DNA from: Chitinophaga pinensis DSM 2588
Lineage (GTDB): Bacteria > Bacteroidota > Bacteroidia > Chitinophagales > Chitinophagaceae
Direction of reading: 5' to 3'
Assembly: GCF_000024005.1 (NCBI RefSeq)
Contig: NC_013132.1
Coordinates: 7,496,001-7,560,000, forward strand
Length of the DNA stretch: 64,000 nt
Shown here: positions 1 through 8,541 of the stretch, piece after piece
How the letters are laid out: each line of letters opens with the position of its first letter
How positions within the stretch are numbered: the first letter of the stretch is position 1
The notes under the pieces: generated by a model
The model's input: only the letters and a program-made list of their open reading frames with translations
What the model was told of the DNA's origin: nothing
Databases searched by the model: none
Translations under genes and position numbers: made by a program

Positions 1-295
1 CGTTGGCACAATTATAGGTAACCCCTTCGACTATATTATATACAGTAACAGGGTAAAGTGCTATACTATGTTCAATTTTTAAAAAGCTGAAAGAATAATT
101 CCCCACAAATGGTGCATTAATTCTTATTACATAGGCTATTTTATCAGACGAACCGCGAGTTGGCATTAATTCCCCTGTTATGATCCGCTTAGTTCCTGCC
201 TCCAGGAAATTAATCTGTTCTTTTAATATGTGTGCAGGAGTGACTACATTAGGAATATCATCAAAGACCGGCCAGAGATTATTATTACTATTCAT
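1..295 (-). CDS. Unknown protein, C-terminus beyond window
   Basis: Reading the minus strand from ATG at 295, the frame stays open to the window edge (about 98 codons). The N-terminus begins MNSNNNLWPVFDDIP and has no signal peptide or membrane segment. I do not recognise the family. The start lies one base past the stop codon of the upstream endonuclease-like gene, so the two were almost certainly translated from one message. Base composition is AT-rich compared with the rest of the window. Coding status rests on the long open frame and the tight spacing. Confidence 0.6.
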   Translation of the reverse strand, partial: MNSNNNLWPVFDDIPNVVTPAHILKEQINFLEAGTKRIITGELMPTRGSSDKIAYVIRINAPFVGNYSFSFLKIEHSIALYPVTVYNIVEGVTYNCAN

Positions 296-296
296 T

Positions 297-1120
297 TTAA
301 ATATTGTTTAAATTAAATTCAATTGGTAAGTGATCACTTAACCCTTTTTTTATAACATTATTGTTATTTAATAAATTCACAGAACCTATCTGGGTTATAA
401 TTTTTAAACTTGATTCATCGAACACATTTGCAAGTAATGATGGTCTCACCAGCACCTGATCAAACATATTCCAGCCAAAATCAACAGGCTTGTTTACCGG
501 CTTGTAATATGTACCGTTAACATCTCCTTTCCCATATTCTCCGTAAAAGCTCCACATCGGATTATAGAAATAATTATAGGTTTTCTCCCTGACAATGCGG
601 CTTCCTTTGCATGCGATTCTCTTATCAAATGTAGAATGCAGGCCGGTAGTTTGTATCATAGCATCCTGGAAGGGATTCATATTGAAGTCACCAATGACAA
701 TTGTATGCTGATTTTTAGTTCTTTCTTCAATAAGATCGATAAAAGCTTTCGTTTCCGAAACAAATGCATTCTGATCATTTGTCTCAAAAACAACTTACTC
801 GGAAAATGGAGGATAATAAAGTTAATGACGCTTCCCAACGACGACATATATTGCTTACAGGTAATGCGGTCATCATCATTTATTTCCTTCAATCTCTCCG
901 GAGGAAAAGTGGTAAATAACACGGTAAATGTCGAAACGATAGGCTCATAGTAGAAATACTTTGGATGTTCTTTATTCAACCTTGAAAGCAGCACATCTGG
1001 ATCTAAGTTGCTTTCAACCAGAATTAGAAAATCAATGTTATTATGGATTGCAAACAATGAAACAGCATCATACATTTCGCTGTTATTCTTATTATTAATA
1101 TTCCAAAAGCCTACTTTCAT
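297..1120 (-). pseudogene. Endonuclease/exonuclease/phosphatase family protein, frameshifted
   Basis: Two overlapping minus-strand frames together make one EEP-fold (DNase I-like) phosphodiesterase. The first gives MKVGFWNINNK, a VESN segment and IILHFPSKL. The second continues with FETNDQNAFVSETKAF, the metal-binding GDFNMNPF motif and the C-terminal GLSDHLPIEF motif (SDH catalytic histidine). The frames join at a run of five T on the minus strand (plus positions 786-790). One extra T would restore a single reading frame, so this is a one-base deletion or a sequencing error. The start at 1120 is preferred over 1141 because a -7-like box ends four bases before it. All motifs expected of the family are present once the frame is repaired. 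The gene precedes an unknown protein with a one-base gap. Confidence 0.72.
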
Positions 1121-1124
1121 CCTG

Positions 1125-1132
1125 CAAATATG
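1125..1132 (-). promoter_or_regulatory. Probable -7 box, leaderless start
   Basis: On the minus strand CATATTTG is followed by CAGG and then the ATG at 1120. It matches the Bacteroidota -7 consensus TAnnTTTG except for the first base. The four-base gap to the start codon implies an mRNA beginning at or next to the AUG. Confidence 0.4.
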
Positions 1133-1297
1133 TATTTCCAAAAATATCCCTTTCTATATATCAAAAAGTGTATGATACAAGAATGAACAAAATGAACATC
1201 ACATGATAGCTCTTTCCGGAATGACTAATTTGCGCACTGAAATATCAAGTGTCAAATAAACAATAATAATTCCCTATCTTACTCCCAAATTCCGGTT

Positions 1298-2863
1298 ATG
1301 AAAAAGTTACTGACTGCCACCCTGCTATGCTTCAGCCTGTCGGCCGCTGCCCAGTTGAACGTCCATGTCCCCACCATCGATGAAGTAGGCGCCACCAGGC
1401 TTCCCGCTAACATAGCTCCCGTGCATGCCCCTTTTTCAGTACCGGCTTTTAAAAAACCCATATTCCCGAAATACACGATCACCATCAAGGGACAGGGAAG
1501 CGCACAAACAAAAGAGATCCAGCAGGCCATTGACGCCGTTAGCAAAAAAGGCGGCGGAACAGTTATCATACCTGCGGGCAACTGGCATTCAGGCCGTATC
1601 GCGTTGAAATCCAACGTCAATCTCCACCTGGAAGAAAACGCGGTACTGGAGTTCGGTGGAGAAATAAGAGATTATCTCCCTGTGGTCTTCACCCGTACGG
1701 AAGGGGTCGAGGTCATGTCTCTCGGCGCCTGTATCTATGCGAACGGACAACATAATATTGCCGTAACCGGCAAAGGGAAACTGGTTGGTCCGCCGGCCAA
1801 TTGTCCTGTCAGAAAACAGGTCATGCGCCAGGATGTGATAGAAAATGTCGTAGCTGCCAATAAACCGGTCTCGCAGCGGATATATGATGGCCATGATGGC
1901 GGTCCTGTGTACCTGCCAATGTTCGTTTCTGCCGTCAACTGTAAAAATGTTTATTTAGAGGGCTTGCAACTGGAAAATACCCCTTTCTGGAACATTGTCC
2001 CTATCTATTGCGATAACGTCATTATACGGGGTATAACCGTCAATTCTGTCGGTATTCCCAGCGGTGACGGTATTGACATTGAATCCAGCAAAAATGTACT
2101 GATAGAATATTGTACGCTGAACTGCGGCGATGACTGCTTTACATTAAAAGCCGGTCGCGGAGAGGACGGTTTACGTATCGGCAAACCAACAGAAAACGTC
2201 GTTATCCGCTATTCACTGGCACGGCAGGGACACGGTGGCATCACCGTTGGCAGCGAAACAGCTGCCATGATCCGGAACCTGTATGTACATGATGTAGTTT
2301 TTGACGATACAGAAGTTGGTCTCCGTTTTAAAACAAGACGTCCGCGCGGCGGTGGTGGTGAAAACCTGCACTATGAACGTATCCGTATGCGCCTGCGGCT
2401 CGATGCTTTCAGATGGGATATGCTGGGCGCAAGAATGTATGTAGGCGCGCTGGCTGATCGCCTGCCCGCCTTACCTGTCAATAAACTGACGCCGGTATAC
2501 AGGAACATTTACGCTAAAGACATTGTGGTAGACAGCGCGAGAGCGCTGGTAAGAGTGGATGGTATTCCGGAATCACCTATGACAGGCTTTCACCTGCAAA
2601 ATGTAGAAGCGCATTGTACGAAGTTCTTACAGAGTATAGACGCCAATGTTATCAGTATCTCCAACGCAAACATATATACAACAGATTCCGCTGTAACACT
2701 GACCGATAGCAGGAATATTACTTTTGATAAGGTACACGTTATCAACCCCGCCAATAAAGTCGTGGTGAATATTTCCGGAGAACTGACCGATAATATACGC
2801 TTTAGTAATTCTGTACCGGAGAAACCCGAAGGCTGGGAAACCGCTACCTGGAAGAAGAATTAA
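1298..2863 (+). CDS. Secreted glycoside hydrolase family 28 (polygalacturonase-like)
   Basis: This 521-residue protein has a clear signal peptide (MKKLLTATLLCFSLSAAAQ), followed by a right-handed beta-helix. GH28 catalytic signatures are present: SGDGIDIESS (about residues 255-264) in place of the NTDG aspartate, GDDCFTLK (about 276-283) with the paired aspartates, GHGG (about 311) and RFKTRR (about 342). The family hydrolyses alpha-1,4 linkages in pectin or related galacturonans and acts in the periplasm or outside the cell. There is no SusC/SusD pair or other pectin gene beside it, so it is not part of a visible polysaccharide utilisation locus. It is transcribed alone, divergent from the frameshifted endonuclease gene. 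Family is secure; exact substrate is not. Confidence 0.9.
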   Translation: MKKLLTATLLCFSLSAAAQLNVHVPTIDEVGATRLPANIAPVHAPFSVPAFKKPIFPKYTITIKGQGSAQTKEIQQAIDAVSKKGGGTVIIPAGNWHSGRIALKSNVNLHLEENAVLEFGGEIRDYLPVVFTRTEGVEVMSLGACIYANGQHNIAVTGKGKLVGPPANCPVRKQVMRQDVIENVVAANKPVSQRIYDGHDGGPVYLPMFVSAVNCKNVYLEGLQLENTPFWNIVPIYCDNVIIRGITVNSVGIPSGDGIDIESSKNVLIEYCTLNCGDDCFTLKAGRGEDGLRIGKPTENVVIRYSLARQGHGGITVGSETAAMIRNLYVHDVVFDDTEVGLRFKTRRPRGGGGENLHYERIRMRLRLDAFRWDMLGARMYVGALADRLPALPVNKLTPVYRNIYAKDIVVDSARALVRVDGIPESPMTGFHLQNVEAHCTKFLQSIDANVISISNANIYTTDSAVTLTDSRNITFDKVHVINPANKVVVNISGELTDNIRFSNSVPEKPEGWETATWKKN

Positions 2864-2940
2864 ATCACTCAAAAGCTTATTCTACATTCACAGCACACAT
2901 CCCTGCTGGACTACTAACGGGTATTTCAAAAGGAATATCC

Positions 2941-2948
2941 TAATTTTG
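2941..2948 (+). promoter_or_regulatory. -7 promoter box TAATTTTG
   Basis: Perfect match to TAnnTTTG. It overlaps the most upstream possible TTG start (2946) of the following gene, which argues that this TTG is promoter sequence and that translation starts further downstream. Confidence 0.5.
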
Positions 2949-2981
2949 CAGCTATATATAGTATCTATACCTAAACAATGT

Positions 2982-3581
2982 TTGTTCGTGAATAGCATCC
3001 CTTTTGAACTGCACCTCACAATACATGGCCTGTTAACCGCTGATATTGAACATTTTGTCAGTTGCTGCACTGCACAGGAAGCTAAGCCGATGATGATTGA
3101 GCTTTCCAGAGGAACATATATTCATCAGCCGATGATGAACAAGGTTGTAATCACATCTTCCCTTCAGGAGGCATTGATGGATGCAACAATGCTGTCTGGT
3201 ATACTACAGACAAGCGGCTTCCCTGTAAAAAGACTGAAGATTGAAGTCCCGGCAGATCAGTTTGACGCCGTACCCGATATGTCAGCAAACTTTACACCTT
3301 ACTTCGAATGGCATGGAAAAGTGATGTATGACAACGTACACGCTTTACTGGAATGTTGTGCCACGTACCAGGTGCATTTATCAAGGAATGCCCTTAAACA
3401 GGAGCAGACTACCAGGTTTGTTACCCTGCGGGAATTCGGAGATATAAATATCTTTCAGCAACGGATCAACAAGCTCTCTGCAGCGCTTAATGACGGCGGA
3501 TGGACAGTTATTAAACAGCAATCAGAATATTGCATATACGACAACAACATAATTTTAGACGGAGGCTGGTTAACCCAATAA
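2982..3581 (+). CDS. Unknown protein paired with an AbiEii-like nucleotidyltransferase
   Basis: The open frame runs from 2946 to 3581 and contains no usable ATG near its start. I place the start at TTG 2982 (GTG 2988 is the alternative) because the promoter box covers the earlier TTG. The protein is about 199 residues, soluble, with no signal peptide. It ends YCIYDNNIILDGGWLTQ, a pattern I have the impression recurs in such partner proteins but cannot name. It lies 18 bases upstream of the nucleotidyltransferase gene with no terminator between, so the two form one unit. By analogy with bicistronic AbiEi/AbiEii-type loci it could be the partner or antitoxin, but it shows no winged-helix signature that I can see. 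Function unknown. Confidence 0.75.
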   Translation: MFVNSIPFELHLTIHGLLTADIEHFVSCCTAQEAKPMMIELSRGTYIHQPMMNKVVITSSLQEALMDATMLSGILQTSGFPVKRLKIEVPADQFDAVPDMSANFTPYFEWHGKVMYDNVHALLECCATYQVHLSRNALKQEQTTRFVTLREFGDINIFQQRINKLSAALNDGGWTVIKQQSEYCIYDNNIILDGGWLTQ

Positions 3582-3599
3582 TCCTTTAAATTAAATCAA

Positions 3600-4526
3600 A
3601 TGGACAATTTTATCCGGAATGAAATCATTGCGACAGAGTCGGCCATTCGCCGCGCCGCACTTACCGGTCATCCCTTTATGTTAAAGGGAAGTTATGTAAC
3701 ACGTCAGTATTTTAAAGACCCTTCCATGAGAATACCGATGGATCTGGATTGGGTATATCTTCTAAGGGTGGAAGATCCCGAAACGGCCAAAAATACATTT
3801 GATGACTGGGCGATAAAAGTAACTGAACTGGATATCGATTCACAGGACGGTGTTCAGTTCCGTAGCTTCAGAGAGGATGCTTTCTGGAGAAGAATAGATT
3901 ACTTTATGGCAGATGATTTTCCGACCGTAAATACTGATCTGGCCTACACCATCGACGGCGAAAGAGACCGGATATCTATAGATATTTCCTTCAACCTCGA
4001 CATAGAAGACAAGCCGGTTCCCTTGCTATATCAACCCATGAGAGGCCCTTCATTTATCGTCCCTGACACCGTACCCTTGTCGCTACAGGTATCCTGGAAA
4101 TTACATCAGACACTGGTAAGAGCACGTTTCAAGGATATTTTCGATCTGATCCATCTGCTCTCTAATCCAGCGTTTACAGAGATCGTACGTGAGAAAACCA
4201 TCCATGCATTAATGAAGGAGTCCGCAGTGAGCAATGTGCAACAGGAAAGAATACAATGGCTGTTTTCCGGACAACTGAAGAAACTTTATCCCGCCGGTTC
4301 ACTGGAAAAAAGCTGGAATAAATGGAGATTTGAAAAGCAACGCAACTCCTGGGAATGGCACCATGACCCCGAACTTTTTTCCGAAGGCTATTGCTGGCAT
4401 ATTACAGCAGAAGAAAACCTGCCCGCATCTCATGATGAATTTGAAGCACAGTTCAATGCAGCATTGCGCCATGCTGGTCTGACAATGGAAGTAATAGTAA
4501 AGCATCCTTATATGCTGGGCGCGTAA
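3600..4526 (+). CDS. Nucleotidyltransferase, AbiEii/AbiGii toxin-like family
   Basis: This 308-residue protein carries the hallmarks of the AbiEii/AbiGii DUF1814 nucleotidyltransferases. There is a GS pair at residues 30-31 (FMLKGSYVTRQY), a DLD metal triad at 48-50 (PMDLDW), and a downstream helix WKLHQTLVRARFKDIFDLI (about 166-184). That helix resembles the family's 'K..A...R...RD..DL' segment. Family members transfer nucleotides to RNA or protein targets and often act as toxins in abortive-infection or toxin-antitoxin systems; many housekeeping-like homologues are uncharacterised. The C-terminal third (about 220-308) is not recognisable. It is the second gene of a two-gene unit closed by a terminator. 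Family likely, toxin role unproven. Confidence 0.75.
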   Translation: MDNFIRNEIIATESAIRRAALTGHPFMLKGSYVTRQYFKDPSMRIPMDLDWVYLLRVEDPETAKNTFDDWAIKVTELDIDSQDGVQFRSFREDAFWRRIDYFMADDFPTVNTDLAYTIDGERDRISIDISFNLDIEDKPVPLLYQPMRGPSFIVPDTVPLSLQVSWKLHQTLVRARFKDIFDLIHLLSNPAFTEIVREKTIHALMKESAVSNVQQERIQWLFSGQLKKLYPAGSLEKSWNKWRFEKQRNSWEWHHDPELFSEGYCWHITAEENLPASHDEFEAQFNAALRHAGLTMEVIVKHPYMLGA

Positions 4527-4532
4527 TGCGTC

Positions 4533-4571
4533 GTCCGCTGAAGCAGGTAACAGCTGCTTTAGTGGACTTTT
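4533..4571 (+). terminator. Intrinsic terminator after the nucleotidyltransferase unit
   Basis: A 14-bp stem (4533-4546 with 4554-4567, two G-U wobbles) with a seven-base loop is followed by TTTT. It begins seven bases after the stop codon at 4526 and separates this unit from the hydroxylase operon. Confidence 0.6.
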
Positions 4572-4715
4572 AGTTACCATCAGGATGATGCTGCTGAACA
4601 TATTCACCAACTCAAACAAACGCCTTTCCTCAAACCCTTCCTGCGAAAAGCAGCCAAACCAATGCATTTAAAAATACTTTAATAAAATACTCACAATTGA
4701 ATCAATTTAAACCCC

Positions 4716-4723
4716 TATCTTAG
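4716..4723 (+). promoter_or_regulatory. Candidate -7 box for the hydroxylase-sulfotransferase operon
   Basis: TATCTTAG differs from TAnnTTTG at one position and lies 20 bases before the ATG at 4744. A TTG at 4697-4699 could be the upstream element, although its 16-base spacing is shorter than the usual ~19. Confidence 0.35.
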
Positions 4724-4743
4724 CCTTATCATTAAGATTTCCA

Positions 4744-5424
4744 ATGAATTACATCAGGTTTTCCTCTACCTACAATCACCAGCAGCTTTGCGCTGAACTG
4801 GAAAACGTACTCCAACAAGACTGGCCACTCCATTTTAATACCCGTGATTTCGACGGAGAATGGCGCAGCATATCCCTGCGTTCCGCCAGCGGAAACAGCC
4901 AGGATATACTGGCTCATCCGGAAGCACAATACCAGGATACGCCCGTACTCGCCATGATGCCCTACGCCAAAGAGATCATCGATTCCTGGAAATGTGAGAA
5001 AGAAGCCGTGCGACTGTTGTCCTTATCCCCAGGCAGCGAGATCAAACCACATAAAGATCCCGGATGCGGTTACCGGGATGGTGTTTTCAGAATACACATT
5101 CCGATCATGACCAACCCGGAAGTATACTTTATGCTGGAAGAGGAAAAACTGCGTTTGCAGTCCGGCGAATGCTGGTACATGGATTTCAGCTGTACACACG
5201 CTATCGTAAACAAAGGTTATACAGCAAGAGTACACCTGATCATGGATTGTATCCGGAATGAATGGAGCGACCAGCTATTTGCGGGGCATGGGTATGATAT
5301 TGCTACCAAACGAAAATCTCCCCAAATGGATCCGGCTACGCGTACTGCTATGATAGCAGAACTGGAGAGAATGGATACCGATACCACCAGAGCGCTTATT
5401 GCCCGTTTAAAAGCAGAACAATAA
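4744..5424 (+). CDS. Aspartyl/asparaginyl beta-hydroxylase family dioxygenase
   Basis: This 226-residue protein is a cupin-fold Fe(II)/2-oxoglutarate oxygenase of the Asp_Arg_Hydrox type. The iron ligands can be read as H103 and D105 (IKPHKDPG) and H152 (SCTHAIVNKGY), with R162 (TARVHLIMD) positioned for the 2-oxoglutarate carboxylate. The FRIHIPI and SGECWYMDF strands are typical. It has no signal peptide, so it acts in the cytoplasm. It is the first gene of a three-gene operon; its stop overlaps the next start by one base (TAATG), indicating translational coupling. Its neighbours are a sulfotransferase and a PAPS-forming kinase, so one idea is that it creates the hydroxyl group that is then sulfated. 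The substrate (free amino acid, peptide or protein) cannot be told from sequence. Confidence 0.85.
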   Translation: MNYIRFSSTYNHQQLCAELENVLQQDWPLHFNTRDFDGEWRSISLRSASGNSQDILAHPEAQYQDTPVLAMMPYAKEIIDSWKCEKEAVRLLSLSPGSEIKPHKDPGCGYRDGVFRIHIPIMTNPEVYFMLEEEKLRLQSGECWYMDFSCTHAIVNKGYTARVHLIMDCIRNEWSDQLFAGHGYDIATKRKSPQMDPATRTAMIAELERMDTDTTRALIARLKAEQ

Positions 5425-6374
5425 TGCAGTACACCGCTATCAATAACTGGATTCCCTATAAACTCACCTATGCGGAAAAGGGATGGATGGTAAAATGGCT
5501 GGACCTCGCCGATCAACGCATGGACCTGCCTTTCTTTGATGAAACCATTCAGCTGTGTAGAATAAAACAGCTGGAAAGATCACGGTTGCAAAGCATTTCC
5601 ACCGCTGATTTCCTCATGGATGCCTGTAAAGACCTCCCCGGATTACAGCCTTCCGCTTTCGTATTTCATGTATCGCGCTGCGGATCGACACTGGTCTCAC
5701 AAGCCTTCACAACATCAGCCGAAAATATAGTGGTGGCAGAAGCACCTTTGCTGGATGAAATACTCCGTAGTAACGAGCAACAGCCAGATCTCGATCCACA
5801 AACCCGGGAAAACTGGTTCAAAGCGGCCATCAACCTCATGGGACAACACCGCAATGCACAGGAGACCGATTACATTATCAAACTGGACAGCTGGCATATT
5901 CATTTCTACGAACTACTGAGAGCCTGGTACCCGAACACACCCTTTTTCTTCCTGTACCGCCGGCCCGACCAGGTAGTCGCTTCGCATGAAAAACGCAGAG
6001 GTTTACAGGCCGTTCCCGGTATGATCAATCCTGCCCTGCTGAAAGTAGGCGATGTTAAACGTTTTGGCAGCGATTTTAACCAGTATACCTCCGCGGTACT
6101 GTATGAGTACTTCATACAATTACAGGCGATCCATGGACTGCAGCATCCGCTTAACGGGTTTTTTGACTATGCCGATGGCGTATTTGAAATGATGGAAGCT
6201 TTCAGCACCTTCTCCCGGATTCCCATAAAGGATGCCGCCCTGTTAAGCGAACGGTTAAAATATCACAGCAAGTATAAAGGCGATGTATTCAAACCAGATG
6301 CTGCTGCTGATGCAAAGTATTTTCACGAAGATTGTCATGCTGCTTACGAACAGCTGAATGCACAGATAAAATAA
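5424..6374 (+). CDS. Sulfotransferase family protein
   Basis: The 316-residue protein contains the 5'-phosphosulfate-binding loop as FHVSRCGSTLVSQAF (residues 81-95), followed by the expected strand-helix. Further on, FFFLYRRPDQVVASHEKRR corresponds to the 3'-phosphate-binding region of PAPS sulfotransferases. It would transfer sulfate from PAPS to a hydroxyl or amine. It has no signal peptide or membrane segment, unlike Golgi enzymes, so the acceptor is cytoplasmic. It overlaps the hydroxylase stop codon by one base and lies four bases before the APS kinase start. The fixed order hydroxylase, sulfotransferase, PAPS supply suggests one pathway. The acceptor is unknown. Confidence 0.85.
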   Translation: MQYTAINNWIPYKLTYAEKGWMVKWLDLADQRMDLPFFDETIQLCRIKQLERSRLQSISTADFLMDACKDLPGLQPSAFVFHVSRCGSTLVSQAFTTSAENIVVAEAPLLDEILRSNEQQPDLDPQTRENWFKAAINLMGQHRNAQETDYIIKLDSWHIHFYELLRAWYPNTPFFFLYRRPDQVVASHEKRRGLQAVPGMINPALLKVGDVKRFGSDFNQYTSAVLYEYFIQLQAIHGLQHPLNGFFDYADGVFEMMEAFSTFSRIPIKDAALLSERLKYHSKYKGDVFKPDAAADAKYFHEDCHAAYEQLNAQIK

Positions 6375-6378
6375 CGAG

Positions 6379-6942
6379 ATGGGGCAGATCATTCAGTTTA
6401 CCGGACTTTCCGGCGCCGGTAAAACTACGCTGTCAGCCGCTTTGCTGACATGGGGACAAACACATGATATTTCAATTAAACTGATAGACGGAGACGTATA
6501 CAGACAAACACTCTGTAAAGATCTGGGGTTTAGTAAAGCTGACCGGCTGGAAAATATTGCCCGCTTGGGCGCTTATGCGGCGACTATTGCGGCGGACTAT
6601 GACTTTGTCATCATTGCCGCTATCAATCCCTATGAAGAAGGAAGAACAAAGCTGAAACAGCTTTATAATGCTGCGCTGGTATGGTTGCGATGTGATATAG
6701 ACACGCTGATCAATAGAGATCCCAAAGGATTGTATAAAAAGGCATTGCTACCCGATGATCATCCTGAAAAGATTCATAATCTCACCGGACTGAATGATAC
6801 GTTTGACACACCTCTCAGTCCGGATCTGATCATCGATACAGGTCATACAAACGCCAATGAAGCGCTTGCTGCGGCTGTTGATTTCCTTAATCAACGGTTA
6901 CACCGGCAGGGCCCTGCAACTGATAGCCCTTTCCCCATTTGA
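6379..6942 (+). CDS. cysC: Adenylyl-sulfate kinase (APS kinase)
   Basis: A 187-residue P-loop kinase: GLSGAGKTT Walker A at residues 9-17, DGDVYRQTLCKDLGF (the DGD..R and LGF elements of APS kinases), DRLENIARLGAYA in the DR.ENIRR position, and LTGLNDTFDTP...DLIIDT at the C-terminus. It phosphorylates APS to PAPS, the donor for the sulfotransferase just upstream. The usual FISPY segment is changed to AINPYEEGR, so some divergence from housekeeping CysC is evident. No ATP sulfurylase gene is in the window. Its last 56 bases overlap, tail to tail, the end of the minus-strand gene at 6887-7834. Called as CysC-type with an operon-specific role, probably not assimilatory. Confidence 0.85.
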   Translation: MGQIIQFTGLSGAGKTTLSAALLTWGQTHDISIKLIDGDVYRQTLCKDLGFSKADRLENIARLGAYAATIAADYDFVIIAAINPYEEGRTKLKQLYNAALVWLRCDIDTLINRDPKGLYKKALLPDDHPEKIHNLTGLNDTFDTPLSPDLIIDTGHTNANEALAAAVDFLNQRLHRQGPATDSPFPI

Positions 6943-7834
6943 AGACATAACGTCTCGCAAGTGTGAAAGTGCCCTTCTTATTCGTTTTTGCGTAAGGTCT
7001 TACTTCGTCCGGCAGACTTTCCAGATCATTCGCCGTATATTTTCCCTTGATCGTTACAATGATATCGCGGAAGAAACGTTTGTCGCTTTCCGGACAACTA
7101 TACGTACAATCCCAGGAAGCCAGATCTTCTTCTTCCGATACCTCTGTACGTTGTGCATCATACATCGTCATCACCTGCTTGTAAGTACCACCGGTACCCG
7201 CTATCAGGTATAATACACCTGCGAATGGTCCGCCGGCAGGACCGTTCACCACCTTCAGCATAAATGCATACTGGTCATGTCCGATCATCAGCGCCTTAGG
7301 ATCAGGGCAATTAGAGAAAGCACCATATGCACCGATAGCAGGCTGAAAGAATTTCATGGACCATACCTTACCGGTTAAAGCAAATTTCGCAATACCAAGC
7401 GTACCGCCGGTAAAGCGGGAAACCTGTGCCCCATCTGCATCATATTCAGAATGATTAAACGTCAGCATTTTGTACTGCATACCGGAAGAATCCTTATAAC
7501 TGATCACATTCAGCAAACGGGTAGCCACCCCTTCCGCATAGGGAAAATCGTAAGCAGCATCCTCATTGGCATCAATGTAAGATTTGGCTTTACAGGTTTT
7601 ACAATCCCAGTTGATCATTTCATTGGTGTAGTCGCCGGAAACGATTTTATAATGTTTACCTGGGAAGAGTTTTAACAATGTTTGCTGTCCGTCGAAAGGC
7701 TCCGGGATTTCCAATACACGTGTGGGAGATAACATTGTGTCGCTGATATTCTTTTTTAATAATTCTCCGTCCTGTGCAAAACAGCCTGTCGCGACACCCA
7801 GACTGCACAGTAATCCAATAAATAATTGTTTCAT
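6887..7834 (-). CDS. Secreted protein of unknown function
   Basis: The 315-residue product starts with a signal peptide (MKQLFIGLLCSLGVATGCFAQ; the cysteine could also be a lipidation site, but AQ cleavage fits better). The mature part has two CxxC-like pairs, WDCKTCKAKS and WDCTYSCPES, suggesting disulfides or metal binding. No family is recognised. Transcription is convergent with the sulfotransferase operon, and its final 56 bases are antisense to the APS kinase gene. No terminator can be seen between the two, so each message probably runs into the other's 3' end. Confidence 0.75.
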   Translation of the reverse strand: MKQLFIGLLCSLGVATGCFAQDGELLKKNISDTMLSPTRVLEIPEPFDGQQTLLKLFPGKHYKIVSGDYTNEMINWDCKTCKAKSYIDANEDAAYDFPYAEGVATRLLNVISYKDSSGMQYKMLTFNHSEYDADGAQVSRFTGGTLGIAKFALTGKVWSMKFFQPAIGAYGAFSNCPDPKALMIGHDQYAFMLKVVNGPAGGPFAGVLYLIAGTGGTYKQVMTMYDAQRTEVSEEEDLASWDCTYSCPESDKRFFRDIIVTIKGKYTANDLESLPDEVRPYAKTNKKGTFTLARRYVFKWGKGYQLQGPAGVTVD

Positions 7835-7901
7835 ATGTTTATGCTAGCGGCACTAAAGGTAACAGATTTTGCCTGATTCCTTCCTCCCTGAAAACTGTGA
7901 T

Positions 7902-8372
7902 TTACATAAGCGGAATCTGGCTTCTGCGAATATAAATCCGGGGCGCTATTCTGATAAAGCCATAAAAATTCCTGTATTGCCTGTCTTCATTTACCGGCTG
8001 CGTTATTACCGAGAAATCATAAATAAGCTCCCTGACACCCAATAGTATACTGGTGTGTTCAAAGACCACCACACTATCACACGGCTCGTCCTTCCGATAC
8101 GGATAATTTTCGGGAAAGCTAACCGTCGCCTCCTCTCCCAGTATTGCCACCTTTTTACGCAGGTCGTCCGGCAGACTGCTCACCGGAAATCGCTGTGTGG
8201 GATTACCGGCCATCCGGCGCAAAGTATCTGCAACAGCAGTTACATCTCCCAGGTTCTTTTGTACATAATGGGTAATATGCCTGTCATTCATCCTTTTCAG
8301 GGCCACACAGGCACAGGATTGAAAAGCGATACAGGCCATAAGGCCAACGAGGTAAACATAGATCTTTTTCAT
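7902..8372 (-). CDS. Lipoprotein of unknown function
   Basis: I choose the start at MKKIYVYLVG (8372) rather than the earlier ATG at 8417, because it places a lysine-rich n-region, a hydrophobic stretch and a lipobox-like IAFQSC directly in order. The mature protein (about 135 residues) is unrecognised; it contains DLRKKVAILGEEATVSFPENYPY and a mixed beta C-terminus with IRIAPRIYIRRSQ. It sits 67 bases upstream of the secreted protein gene on the same strand and may be co-transcribed with it. Confidence 0.6.
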   Translation of the reverse strand: MKKIYVYLVGLMACIAFQSCACVALKRMNDRHITHYVQKNLGDVTAVADTLRRMAGNPTQRFPVSSLPDDLRKKVAILGEEATVSFPENYPYRKDEPCDSVVVFEHTSILLGVRELIYDFSVITQPVNEDRQYRNFYGFIRIAPRIYIRRSQIPLM

Positions 8373-8541
8373 CGGGTAAACGGAGATTAATTGTCCCTTC
8401 CGAATGTAAGGATTCATACCGGTCTCAACTAAATCTTCTTATCAAATACTCCAAAAAGTGCTCAATTTCCACTCATTATGTACTTTTTTCAGTATATTGA
8501 TTTAACTTATGAAAGTTTGATCAATGTACAATTCCATAATT

